A DNA stretch of 64,000 nucleotides, taken from the NCBI RefSeq assembly GCF_000204055.1, contig NW_006768767.1:1780498-1844497 (forward strand), in the 5' to 3' direction. Source of the DNA: Melampsora larici-populina 98AG31. Its lineage: Eukaryota; Basidiomycota; Pucciniomycetes; Pucciniales; Melampsoraceae. The notes below the pieces were generated by a model that was not told where the DNA came from, made no database searches, and saw only the letters and a list, made by a program, of their open reading frames with translations. Made by a program: the position numbers and the translations under genes. This document shows, piece after piece, positions 45,696 to 57,574 of the stretch (positions are counted from its first letter, which is position 1; each line of letters begins with the position of its first letter).

Positions 45696-46061
45696 TAGGG
45701 CTGTGACCCGGTCCCGGCCCTGCCCGGCCGAAGGTGCCCGGCGATATTTTCAACGCTGGCGGTCCCGGCCTCGGGGCTCTGAAACCTAATCAGAATAGGG
45801 TGCAAAGCCCTGCGGGCGCCCCGGGCGCCCGGCCCGGCCGACTGCCCGATCCTGTTTTCGCCAAAAATAATATAAAAATTTCCCCTTTCCAAGGGTTTTT
45901 TACTCGTAAATCTGGGCCCGGCCCTGCCTGGACACCCAAGGCCTGAGATTCGGGCAGGCCCTGGTCGGCCCTGAGAAGTTTCCAGGGGACCTCGGGTCTA
46001 CCCAGGGTCGGACTTGGCCCCGGGGCCGGCCACGAACTCTCAGGGCCGGGTCACAGCCCTA
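45696..46061. mobile_element. 366-bp non-autonomous hAT MITE
   Basis: Ends are the same 16-bp TAGGGCTGTGACCCGG inverted repeat as the large hAT at 4489-13107. It is flanked by a perfect 8-bp duplication ATTAGATG (45688-45695 and 46062-46069). Its right subterminal region shares a 30-bp block with the large element (45990-46019 against 4531-4560, one mismatch). It is very GC-rich against an AT-rich background and has no coding capacity. It was probably mobilised by the same transposase family. Confidence 0.92.
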
Positions 46062-46069
46062 ATTAGATG

Positions 46070-48597
46070 TATGCTGCCTTTTAGTAATAAAACTGTATTG
46101 AAAAATGCACAAAACACTACAAAACAGCTTCATGGAAAAAATAAAGGGAACATAAAATGACAAAGACAATGGTTCAAGTGTTGTCCCTTCACCTTGATGA
46201 GCGCACTTGCCCTTACCTTCTATCCGAAAGTCCCTTTCACATAATTTCTCCTAAGAATCTAGACACCATCAGAAAGGGCTTCTGAACTTAGTCATCCATG
46301 AACAGCGCGTTCAATGAAGACCCAGCGTGATCAGATCATCCATGCTAAGCTGAATATTGATGGTCCTCTCCCCCCTTCCATGAAAAAAATTATCTGTCAG
46401 ATATAAAGGGGATTCAAGCTTCCTACAACATACAGCCAAACCCTCGCTATTGCATGATTTGGGGAGACATTTTTTGATTTGCATGATCACGGGTTATGTA
46501 TACAAATAGGCATAAACCACAAAATGTATATTTTGTTGCATTATGACGGTTTTTTGTTGAAATTGTAGAAAGCAATAGCATGTTTGTATCTTCCACAGAT
46601 ACAAAAGACAATGTATTTTGTTGAAGTTGAAAAACAACATTGATTGGTCTTTCCCAGCAGTTCCTGGGCTTTTACTTCATCATATAGTTTGATTAACAAA
46701 ATAACTGAAGGGGAGGATTTTGGATGGGACATCAAAGTGCCATACACCACTTAACTCCTTGAACAGATCGCAATCCCACTGAAGAAAAAGAATCCTGCTA
46801 GAGTGGCATTGGAAATAATGAAATTTAACTGAAGTTTACTCAAGACAATGATGCTGTCAACCTGGAGCATGGGGTAAATCACCAATTCTACAACAAATAT
46901 CTGCTTGTAGGTCTCATAATTGGATGAAAATCTATATACCTTGAATCTACTTCTGATTTGATATGTTTTTGTTTAATCTAAAAACGGAAACTAAGCCAAA
47001 GTAACCCTGGAAGGCAGCTGAAATGTCCTATATGTTGAAGGTACATGCATTGGGTCTTCTGGTGTCAAAAAGTTTGAGCATTCTTGATTACCAAGACAAA
47101 TGCTACTCTATGAAAATACAAGTATTTTATCAAGAGGAATAAGTTAAAAACAACCTTAGTACTGTTATACAGCTAATCCTTGATTGCTTGCTTTTCTTGC
47201 GCTTTTGTTAACAATCTTGACAATGTTATAAAAAAGGACTTCTGTTAATAGCTGCTCTTCTGTTTTAACTACTGCCTACAGTCCTTTGATGGGCTCTTGG
47301 AGTGCTGTACTCTGCTGTACTGCATAAAATTTGGGTTTCACTTACAATTTTGATTTTTTTTCACAAAATTAGAGTCTGAATATATCTGATGTGGATATAT
47401 GAACACCTTAAATATAGTATTGCAGCTTGTTCACTTTGTTGTCTAGTTTTCTGAGCATAAATTTGACACATCATCATTGTTTGTGTGAGTATGGCCTTGT
47501 GTGACCCACTACAATTCAGTTGGTCTAGTGCAGTCAGTGGGCTGCTCTGACATTGACTCCTGGCCTATGCAAGACCTTGCGTTTTTTGTGGTGTTTCTGC
47601 AACCACACAACTACAGGTCATCACTTTGAATGTAGAAAGTTGGGTGCAAGACTGCTGGTGCACATGTTATATTAGACAGATTCATGAGTTGAAGGCACAT
47701 TGGCTTCACTTTTGACCCTTGTTGACATGCTATTTTGCCAATTTTATAAGTCAGTGACAAGTTGCAAAACTTCACAGTGCATATTTTGCTTGACAAAAAC
47801 AGGACACAAAAAATAAAATGAGATCTGCAGAGTTTGACAAACTTGATAATTTCAACCAAAAAAAGTTTGATGGATATCTGAAACCATGTAATCACACCAT
47901 CCAGCCAAACTCCATGCATCAACTCAGGCTCTGCCACTAGCCCAGGCCCGCTTTATGCAAACACCATATTACTGGGTTTTTGACACAATAATGCATTTTT
48001 AGCAACAACTGCATGATCAGGAATCCAGGAGGCTGGACACCAAAGCCAACAGCTGTGAGTTTCAGGTGTGTATACATCCACATAAAATAGATTTAGAGTC
48101 TCATTTTGAAAGACAAAAAATGAAATTGCATGCAGAACACAAATATTATGCAGTATAGCTCTCCCAGGGCCTGTCAAAGGACTGTAGGTGGCAGTTAAAC
48201 TGTAAAACCAGCTAGTAACACAAGAAAAAACTTGATAAGATTTTGAAAATGTTAAGCATTCTAGAAATAGCTCTGTGCAATGTACAATATCTTTATTTGA
48301 TGGTAGGTAGGAGCAAGCTTCTAAACACAGGAATAAACTCACGTTAACAGGGTATTTAGAATTGATATTTGGCTACGACATCATTTTTATGAGTAATTCT
48401 CACCATATATACTCTGGCTTATCTTATCCTGAGGTATGTTCCCTTGTCACCCTAAATGCATTTGGGATTGTTTTTCCCATACATGGTGTTCCAAATTTTG
48501 ACAAGCATGCATACTTCCCTGTAAGCAGATCAAGTGAACCACAGCTGTTTTTTCCGCCATCCTTTTTGCCTTGACTGTTCAAGGAAAAAGAACTGTT
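46070..48597. other. gene-free AT-rich stretch
   Basis: No domain or conserved frame recognised on either strand. Open frames such as 47611-48342 are short, lack family motifs and read as random sequence. Confidence 0.5.
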
Positions 48598-48764
48598 GTA
48601 TCACCTCTCCTTCATATTGTTTGCTTTATTATTCATTTGAATAATGGTTTTGAATTACATATAACTTTGACCAAATCCAGTACTTTGGTAATCAAAGGTC
48701 TGACAAGATGATCAATTGATGATTTAGACACAAATATGGTTCAGATATTTGGGTGATGCATTTT
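48598..48764 (-). pseudogene. CHK1-like fragment A (decayed)
   Basis: Aligns by eye to CHK1 43268-43440, the region coding the C-terminal kinase-associated domain. Shared words include tcacc.ctcctt, aatggttt, ttgacca.atc.ag and the 13-mer ttgatgatttaga. Scattered mismatches and indels destroy the frame. Orientation is the same as the intact gene. Confidence 0.65.
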
Positions 48765-50363
48765 CCAAATTTGAAATTTGATTTAAGTGAGCAATGTTTC
48801 ATGCTGTAAGTCTTTAATCAAACAACTAAAGGAATGATGCATGGTTACTCCATAGTCACAGCAAGAAGGAATGTCTCTGCCTGAAACAGTTGAAACTTAC
48901 CAATGTGTGCACTCGAGACGTCGCGATGAGGAATGTGTCTACTGGAAAGAGCTGAAACCTATCAATGGCAATGCCTCTGCCCAAAACAGATTGAAACCTA
49001 TCACCACCACAAGCACTATAACACATTACATCATGTTGGATTTATCATGGTCCCGTGTTTAAAAGTTATCTTGACATGTGGAACTGCCCCAGGGTCTGGA
49101 TCCATTTTTGTTGCTAGACCAACCCCAGTCCAAGTAGATGATATCCCAGTACCTTTTGTATTTATCCTTGCAAAAATCACAGTCCCACAAATTCATATGA
49201 CAGAACCTGTCAACTACTGAATATACACCAACTTCCAGTTTACATTGATTCCCTATGCACAGAGTGAAGATTTGATTCTTTGTGATGTTTGCAACACTCC
49301 ATACCAACAGTGTACACCCATGTACAAGTGGTGCTCAATAAAGACAGATACATGTCACGGAGGTATGTAGGGCTGCATGGCAACTACTCTCAATTCGGAA
49401 ATCCAGAGTAGAACTGATCATTACCACATATATTTTGCATTTTCATTAAAATTCTCAGCTTTTAAGTTGTCCTCATATATTGAATCACTTATACAATAAA
49501 CACTGTCTAATGACCAAAGATCAAGACCAGGATCATTCAAATGAGTTCAACCTGCCATTGGCATCCCAGAGGTCAGACCAGAGTGAGGGTAAGGATTCAA
49601 ACAACCAAGGTTGGTTGAGACATCATGAGCTGTATATTGAGCCTCACTTTGATTGCAATGAGTTTGGGTGAATTTTGTCATGATCATCCACTTCAATCAC
49701 CGTCTGCTGATGAAGGTTTGCAATCATAAGTTATTGTGTCATTAGAATTATATCATTGAAATAAAATCAAGCTTGAGTAGAATTTCTGACCCCCCATCAC
49801 AGTCAGCAAGACCACAAAAGCAGCCACAATGAATGAGTTTTTCAAAATGTGAATGACTTGGTTCCAGATTTATATGACACACCTTTCTGAACTGTTTGAT
49901 TACCAACTACCTAAAAACTCACGATCACAGCAATTGTTAACCATTCAGTTATTTGTTTGAGCCATTAGTCAAACACCACACATTGGGTATTTAATCAAGA
50001 AGATGACTTGTGACCAGATAAAGTTTTGTAGATTATGAATGGAAAAGTGACGGAATTGTAAATGAGCTTGGAATATATGGAATTTGACTTGAAAATTGAT
50101 GCTTTTCAACCACTGTTTCTTACTTTGCTTGGGTATGCAAAGAAAAGAACAAGACTCTGTATTCATCAATTAGGTTTGATTGAATTAGAGAACCAATCCC
50201 ATTGATGAGTAACAGAACATTATAATATATCACCTGTTGTGGAGTCTCACACTCCTCCCCACCAAAAATGGCTCTAAATCTTTGGTTGGAAATCAAGAAG
50301 AATAATATCAGGACAAGACATTCCAAGGAATCCAAATATGGACATCAAAGGACTGATCTGAGA

Positions 50364-50660
50364 TTTGAATGTAACTCTGAGATTGATTACAATCATAAAT
50401 CATTTCTATCTCATACAGTCTCAAGCCAAGCATGCATGCTAACTTTTATGTAATAATTGGTGCCTAAGTACAATTATTTAACAATACTTTTCATGGACAA
50501 TTTTTTTGGCCATGCCAACATATTTGAATGTAACTCTGGGATTGATTACAATCATAGATCAATTCTAAGACATACAGTCTCAACCTCTGCATGCTTGTTT
50601 TATTGCATGTAGCATAATCAGTGTCTACATAAGATTGTTCAACAAGATTTTTAATAAACT
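50364..50660. repeat. two diverged 159-bp direct repeats
   Basis: tttgaatgtaactctgagat at 50364 recurs as tttgaatgtaactctgggat at 50523. Matching continues through attgattacaatcat, catacagtctcaa and gcatgc words, with growing divergence. Confidence 0.6.
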
Positions 50661-50714
50661 TAATTGAACTCAAGTTCTAATGGGCCTGGGAGGTGGCGGG
50701 CCAAGGAAATGATA

Positions 50715-50930
50715 AACACATTGAGACCTTGAACTCCCTACCAAACCTTCCAACCCACTCAATGCGCTTAAGATTGAGAATGCCAGCTGTCTTATTGCAC
50801 AATCCAAATCTGCAACAGGGCTTATGTGATGGGACAATACTATTGATAAGACGTGTTGGTATGAATTTTTTCATGTGTCGGAGCATCAATGGTCCTCAGC
50901 AGGGTGTGAAGGTAATGATCTGCATATTGC
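50715..50930 (+). pseudogene. PIF1/Helitron-type helicase C-terminal relic
   Basis: One frame reads ETLNSLPNLPTHSMRLRL, then MPAVLLHNPNLQQGLCDGT, then ILLIRRVG ... GVKVMI. This follows the Helitron/PIF1 C-terminal pattern of a Leu-rich lead, P-V-LLRNLN..GLCNGTRL and a later G..V.IPRI. The downstream RRQFP-like segment and the Walker motifs are not found, so only a decayed fragment remains. It lies between the two CHK1-like fragments and may mark the inserted element. Confidence 0.6.
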
Positions 50931-53423
50931 TTGACATCATGAGGGCGATACAAAAGGGTGACAGATGTAAGGTTCCAAACTGTGTGGTGTTCAGCTACAA
51001 GTAAGGCAACAACCTCTGATTTGTGACATGAGGAAAAAATTTCCAATGGTGTCTTTGTGTATTCTGCTTTTGTAGTTGCAATTATTCAAAGACCCAGGTG
51101 TACTTTAACAATTTCAGAATGATTGACCACGTTACTGCATCTCAGGTGATAGTCAAACTGAGGAATAGCCATTTTCATAACAGGTTCTCAGATTGATATA
51201 GAATGCAAGTGGAATGGGAATTAAATGAAACAAGAATGAAGAATGGGGAAACATGGCAGTGAGATTGCATTAGCTTGCAGGCCAAGAAGGTTGGATATGT
51301 TTGTAGGGCTTTGAACAGTAATGATCAAGCAGATATTGATAGGATTTCAGCCTGTTAAATATCTTTTTACCAAGTGCAACAAAAATAATTTTGAGGCCAG
51401 AGTAGATCAGTGTTGTAAAGGTGTAATGTTATATGAGGACAAGACAAATTTATAGATCTCTCTGGGTTCAACATGTAAGTACACAGATTAAATTAAAAAA
51501 ACACAACCTATGCTGATGAAATCCATTTCTGGCAGGTTGAGGACTACTGTGGCCTGTTGATGACACAAACCAGGTGTTTGGAATTGCAAAGGATTTGTAG
51601 GAAGAAGTCAAAGGAGAATAATCTACCACAATCAATGTAACATGAGGGGGGCCTTGGATTTGGTATTTGACACTGAGAAGCAATTGTGTCAGAGATTTAT
51701 ATGCAATAGCTGATGGAAATTAATGGAGGGTCTACCACAGTGACACTGCCTGTGGCAACGGTAAGTCTTGCATATTGTACTCACATAACAGGTAGATTTT
51801 GAACAAACAACATGGTGAATGCACCAATTCATTATAGTAGATTTTTGAGATTTTGATTTATGCCAGTGTGATGTTACCTGTGATATAATAGTGTGGTATG
51901 ACAATATATGTAGCGTACAGATGCATAAATGGATAAGAGGCCATATAACAGAGGAGGATGGTACGGAAGGATTTGAAACAGAGCACCATAGGTTTAAATC
52001 TTATGGAGGTGGGGATTTTATGGGCAAACAGGGGTGCAGTAATGTAGGTCATTGATCAGAAATAAGGAATACCATGGTTTTATCACAATTTGATTGCCAC
52101 AAAATAGTGGTGATGGCACATTGGAACAGTGTGGATCATCTGGAGTGGAGCTGTAGTGATATGACGCTTTGCATGGCTGAGAGAGGAATGGTGTTGGGCA
52201 CTACTGTCAGTAGATGAATGATGTGGGTAGAGTAAATTAAGTCATAGCAAGGGTTGTACAACAATGAGATTTTATGATCATGGCAGAATTTTTGGCTGCA
52301 CACATTGGACTGGGGTGCTGCAGGCTCAATATGCCAATTCTTCCCAATGCCTTGGTTGAGGCAGGTTGGAAATGATATAGGAAATGGTCATATCTGGGTT
52401 TACAACATGCTCTGTGACACACACTGAAGCTTGTGCTGTTATGAGCCATGTACAAGCCTACTGAGGACTTATGCCTGTACCAAGTGCACTGCTCTCTTAT
52501 GCGCTGGCTCAAGGATGGCCTGTGCATCCTCACGTTACAATCTGAATACCTTACAAAAGGACCTTTAGCGCTCCTTGCATCCCTGACTGCAAGCCCAATC
52601 TTATCATGTGCCGTATCAACTGTCTGCTCTACAGGTTGTGATGAGCTACATTACAAAAAGATGATTGAAGATTCTATCAGTTTCACATCACCAAAAAAGC
52701 CAATAGAATGTTCCAAGCAAAGTTATAGAAAGATTCCTAAGGTAACACAATGTAATAATCCAAATGGTTGATAATTACATTGTCTAGGCAGGGGAAGAGC
52801 ATAACAGGTGCCATTTTTTAGTGCGCGGTGGCTGGATTGCAGACAGGTTGGAGCATAGAAGATGCTGTAGTCTCAAGTTATCACCATGAAAATATGTTGA
52901 CAAATGAAAATTACAGCTGTCACCACATAAAGATTTTGAAAAAACCAATGCAAGTTGGAAATATAGTTGATTTTGTTGGAAAAGTCAAGGGTTTCAATGA
53001 TCCAATGGATACATGGTATATTAATGTGAGTTTTTTGACAGTTTGGTGTTGTTGTGTAACATGCTGACATTATGTCAATGATAGGCAATGGGCATGTTAT
53101 CAGTAAGGAGGCAGAGATCTCTCATTTGGTATTGATGGTTGGCCAAAGTCAGACATGTACCATTTCAGACAGCTGTAAATAGTGTTTTGACTGCAGAGTG
53201 ATTGGTCTGTGTCATGTGATGTGGTAGCGTGGTGTTGTAAGGGGGCACCAGATCTAGTGGGGAGAGAGTGTGGAAGTCAATGATGAAGCCCCATACATAC
53301 ATCATCGAAAAAAAATGTGTGTATGCTGTGTCTGTTCATGTTGCAATGGCGCTACGCAATACAACTGCAATGTATTCTGCGCAGTATACAATGCGAGACC
53401 ACCGAGCCTGACCCTCCGCCCCC

Positions 53424-53560
53424 AATGTTCTAGTATACCCACAAAGAGATAAGTAGGCAAGTGTATAGACTTGCAAATAATCTAATTGTGCAGCAGGTAG
53501 ACTGTTTGGGATTTGCAGTGGGTTGCTCCAGGCACAGACAGCAATTTGTGACTTGGCCAT
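53424..53560 (-). pseudogene. CHK1-like fragment B (decayed)
   Basis: Aligns to CHK1 43493-43646. Shared parts are caatgt-tctag, an acttRcaaataatc-aa-tgtgca block spanning the exon/intron border, aggatttgca/gggatttgca, and the 20-base run cagcaatttgtgacttggcc. In the intact gene this follows fragment A after about 55 bp. Here it is about 4.66 kb away. Confidence 0.68.
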
Positions 53561-53585
53561 ATAGAATAGTTTTTGAAGAAGAACA

Positions 53586-54055
53586 AAGTTTTTCAAAGTC
53601 CAATTGTCAAAAGTCTGACAGTGAAACCCATATACATATAGCTGTGTCTTGATTTCTTGATCAAGTTCAACATTGCATGCTTCATTTGCTTTTTCTTCAC
53701 AGCTCAGCTGGCAAACTCCAAATTGTGCTTTCTTTTGCTTTTCAAAAGTTTTTCAAAGTCCAATTGTCAAAAGTCTGACAGTGAAACCCATATACATATA
53801 GCTGAGTCTTGATTTCTTGATCAAGTTCAACATTGCATGCTTCATTTGCTTTTTCTTCACAGCTCAGCTGGCAAACTCCAAATTGTGCTTTCTTTTGCTT
53901 TTCAAAAGTTTTTCAATGTGAAATTGTCAAAAATCTGACAGTGAAACTCATATACATATAGCTGTGTCTTGATTTCTTGATCAAGTTCAACATTGCATGC
54001 TTCATTTGCTTTTTCTTCACAGCTCAGCTGGCAAATTCCAAACTGTGCTTTCTCT
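53586..54055. repeat. 160-bp tandem repeat, three copies
   Basis: Units start at about 53586, 53746 and 53906, spacing exactly 160 bp (marker agtttttcaa). The first two are nearly identical (one gctgtg against gctgag difference seen); the third diverges at caatgtgaaattg and near its end. No open frame runs through all three. Confidence 0.88.
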
Positions 54056-54059
54056 TAAT

Positions 54060-55248
54060 TTTTAAACCTTTTTTTCTTTGATTCAAAACATCAGGTAAAA
54101 TCTCTAATCTGATTGAAAAGTTTTCTTGAAAACAAAAGCTGCATTTAGAAGGTGAACTTCTTGTGAGGGTTTTCTCAAACAGTGATATCAAAGTGTGTAA
54201 AACATGTCTTTCAAACACAAACTTTTTCAATCCCCTATCACTACTTAATTATAACATAAAGTTCATGAGCTTTCATCAGAGTTACATTGAGATTTTTGTC
54301 AATCATTATCTGGGAATGTTTTTCATCACAAGTTCAATTTGACCGATCTCAAATCCATATATATGGCGCAATTCGAAAGAGATGTATGAGTAAATAAGAA
54401 TCTAAGATTGCAAACTCACTTCATGATTCTATTCCGCCTAGTAGTAGAATGATACTGCAATTAGGGATGATGTGAATTCCCTCAATGTATCACTCGCATC
54501 AAATCAAGAATTCAGTGTATAGTTTTCTTGAACCTTTTCAAACATGAATCTATAGTACCACTTTATCTGAAGCTGTCTAATGTATTGCGATAGAAATCTT
54601 AATATGTTTCAAAGAAAATCATCAACTTCGAAGGGAAGTGAGCGATAGATATTGATCATGTTCAAGTTGGGTAGTATATGGTATGGTAAGATTTGTGAAA
54701 AAGATCTTGACACAAAGAGGATTTCCTAAGACCAGAAGTAGTAAATAAACGTGATAAAATAAAAATGCAACAAAGCGAAGCCATCAATAGCTAATATTGA
54801 CTTACAAAGTCATCCAGATCAGCACCTATACAAATAAGAAATCAATAAAATGTTACTTGTAAATGTTCGTTCAACAAACTCAAACCCAAAAACATCACAC
54901 ATAGATGAAAGAAAAACTACTCGGAAGAAAAAAATACAAAATCAATCACAAGCAATACAATAGTGAGAAGTTTAAATATCCATCATACTATTTTCTTCAA
55001 ACTTCCTTTATCCTTTTTTCATACCACCTCGATCCCTTTTGAAATCCTTCCCCAAAAAACCACCTCACCAAGCCAATTAAACCCGTTTGCCTTTTACCAT
55101 CCAAAGTCTCAACCAACCAAGCCAGTTTCAGCCAAGAGCCTGCATCCAAAAGTCGTTTTGAATCTTGTCCGAAAAAGTATCGCAACAAGTTCCTTCTTTG
55201 AATGAGAGTCGCCTTCCGCTGAGAGGAGACACGGTAAGGAGCCGTCGA
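54060..55248. other. 3' flank of the Pro/Ala/Lys-rich gene
   Basis: AT-rich sequence without a supported gene. A 63-codon minus open frame (54997-55188) has no domain and may be 3' UTR. Confidence 0.4.
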
Positions 55249-56369
55249 TCAAAGTTTCTTTGGAGCTGGCTTTGGAACTTTCTTCGGAGCTGGAACTGGC
55301 TTCGGAGCTGGAACTGGCTTCGGAGCTGGCTTTGGAACTGCCTTTGGAGCCGTCGATGGAGCTGGCTTCGGCGCTGGCTTTGGACTAGCCGTCGGTGGAG
55401 CTGGCTTCGTCGCTGGCTTTGGAGTAGCCTTCGTTGAAGCTGGCTTCGGTGCAGCTGGCTTTGGCGCGCTCTTCAGAGCCGGATTTGGACCAGGGATAGC
55501 CACATTCTTGGTAGGAAGAGGCACCGGAGTGACCTTCGGTGCCGGAGAGCTAGTGACTACCTTGGGTGCAGCAGGACCAGCCGGTTTGGGAACAACTTTC
55601 GCAGCAGGAGGAGTAGGTGCTTTGAGAGTCGATGGCTTCGAAGCAGGCGGCTTTGAAGGTGTTGATGGTTTTGGAGATGGATTTACAGTAGGAATAAAGG
55701 TAGGTGGTGGTAAAGGGTTTGAAATAGGTTTTGATGGATAACTATTGTGAAGAAGAAAAGGGAAATGATAAGTCTGAAATATTTAACCAAAAAAGAAATC
55801 CGAGATGTGAATCAAACTGACGGTTTATTAAAAGTCGTAATAATCTTCTCGAAAACAGGGCTTTGTTCCTAAAGTAAGCAGAGCAAAACAAGTCAATCTT
55901 CATCAGTGCATAACTCTTGGCATTGCATTAATACTTGCGCATAATCAATCAATGGAATTTTTCACATGCACAAAAAACCTATTTTGAGTCAACAGAAAAC
56001 GCTTGATACTTACTTTGATAATCAACGGGTCAACTTGTGCCACTTGCTGATATCTAAAGTTTTTTTATACAACACAACGTCAGTCTTTCTGTTGATTAAA
56101 AAAACCGTATAAGAAACCCATGAATTGACTTACATGGTAGGCATTGAAACCATGGTAGGCATTGAAAACCATCCAGCCTGTTTATAATCTTGATGAGAAG
56201 ATTCACCCTTATAAAACCCAATTGAAGATAAACGACCACTACCATGTCTGTATTGCTTGTGATGACGAGAAATTGAATGTGGTAAAGTATTTATAAACGG
56301 AATGAAACTGATAAAAGAGATCAAAATAACAACCAGTGTTAGGGTGAAAGAGTTAGATTTGAAGAACAT
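55249..56369 (-). CDS. Pro/Ala/Lys-rich predicted secreted protein
   Basis: I do not recognise a family. The start at 56369 (MFFKSNSFTLTLVVILISF) gives a short basic end and a hydrophobic core of about 20 residues, a signal peptide or anchor. It is followed by HSISRHHKQYRHGSG and FYKGESSHQDYKQAGWFSMP. Small exons probably encode QVAQVDPLIIK (about 56020-56050) and QSPVFEKIITTFNKP (about 55815-55862). The last exon (about 55742-55249) is a low-complexity run of PKPA, APKP and KPAP repeats with many Ser/Thr, ending PKPAPKKL. No cysteine-rich effector pattern and no GPI-type hydrophobic tail were seen. A wall-associated or secreted protein is plausible. Exon ends are estimates. Confidence 0.6.
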
Positions 56370-57574
56370 TTTTTTAGAAGTTATCAAAACTTTAAAAAGC
56401 AGAAGAGTAAATGTTGAGGAAGATGTAAGATTTTGATAAGAAAAATTGGATTGAACCTATTGCTAGAATGTGATTCGAATTGAAAGAAAAGGAAGGGAAG
56501 AACAGATTCTGAGTACTAGTTATACATATTTCATAGAAAGTTCGCCTCTCTCCATCATTCTTGCCATTCGAGCCATTTCTTGGTCGATTGATAGAAGGCA
56601 AGTTGGTCTTGATATGTAGGCTGGGATTCAGAAGTTACCTCAAGTCTAAAGGCTCATAATAATTTTTCAACCTCTCGAGTCTCCGTTAACAAAATCACAG
56701 CCATCACTACTGCAACATTTTCCAATTCGCCTTCTTTTTCTTATCTTTCCAACTAATGATCCCAACTGATCTAGACCTTTGAAGGCTCCGATGAGAGAGC
56801 TTTCATTGGGATCACTGGGCCTACTCGGAAGCTTAGACCTACCTAAAGAACGTCTGTTTAAACATTCTGGCTGGCTCCGGAGTCCGAATAGGATAGTCTT
56901 CAAGTTCTAGGAAAGAGAGGGACTGTTCTAGACTCGCGGTCTGTAACAAAGCGTCGGTCAATGGTGATCCTTCGAAGCTTACACTCAACATCATGACGCG
57001 CCAACTTCCCTTCGGCCTCAAAGTACCAACATATCAATAGAAAGTCCTTCCTCAGCTTTGCAGACCATTTCAAGCAAAAAAAATAGCTCGCACGATCAAT
57101 TGGACTGACAATGAGTAAGAAATCAGTAGTCTGGCTGCTCGTTCCGAATACCGACATCTGGAACGTCCACCCAGTTGGTATAGTTCTGTCTAGTCATTAG
57201 TATGAAATGAGTGGAATGAGATGCGGTGCAATACTATGTATACATAATTCAATGGGAGATTTTGAAACTGTGAGTAAGGTGATTTGAGAACGGATTGTCG
57301 TAGTTGAACCCTGCATGGAATCATCCCATAGTGGATTTGATGTGCTAGAGAACTTAGCTGTGAGTTCACGCTATGATCAAATTTTGTGATCATACTCCTA
57401 TGATTCCTTGGATCAGCCGATTATACGTCTAGATTGTGAGAAGGAAAAGATTAGTTGCAATTACATCCAATCAAAACAATTTGTTGATTATTTTCTTCTT
57501 CTTGTTATTTACAATCTTTCTAAATTTCTAGGTATAACTTGATAATCGCTTGATGTTGATGTTGATTTTTGTTT
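56370..57574. other. intergenic, no confident gene
   Basis: Contains the upstream region of the secreted-protein gene and the 3' flank of bL9m. Minus-strand open frames at 56667-57157 overlap in different frames, with no motif recognised. Confidence 0.45.

Noticed and set aside
52448..53067. Two neighbouring plus-strand open frames, one with VGNIVDFVGKVKGF recalling an OB-fold
   Set aside because: Too short and isolated to assign; possibly part of the decayed element at 48.8-53.4 kb.
53586..54055. CRISPR-like array
   Set aside because: Contiguous 160-bp units with no repeat-spacer structure, in a eukaryotic genome.
54801..54830. A 20-nt candidate micro-exon on the minus strand (TATAG acceptor and GTAAG donor)
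   Set aside because: The sites look good but no flanking coding exon was found, so chance cannot be excluded.
55165..55437. Trp/Arg-rich plus-strand open frame
   Set aside because: Antisense shadow of the Pro/Ala/Lys repeat exon.
56667..57157. Overlapping minus-strand open frames
   Set aside because: Different frames, no shared splice logic and no motif; left as intergenic.
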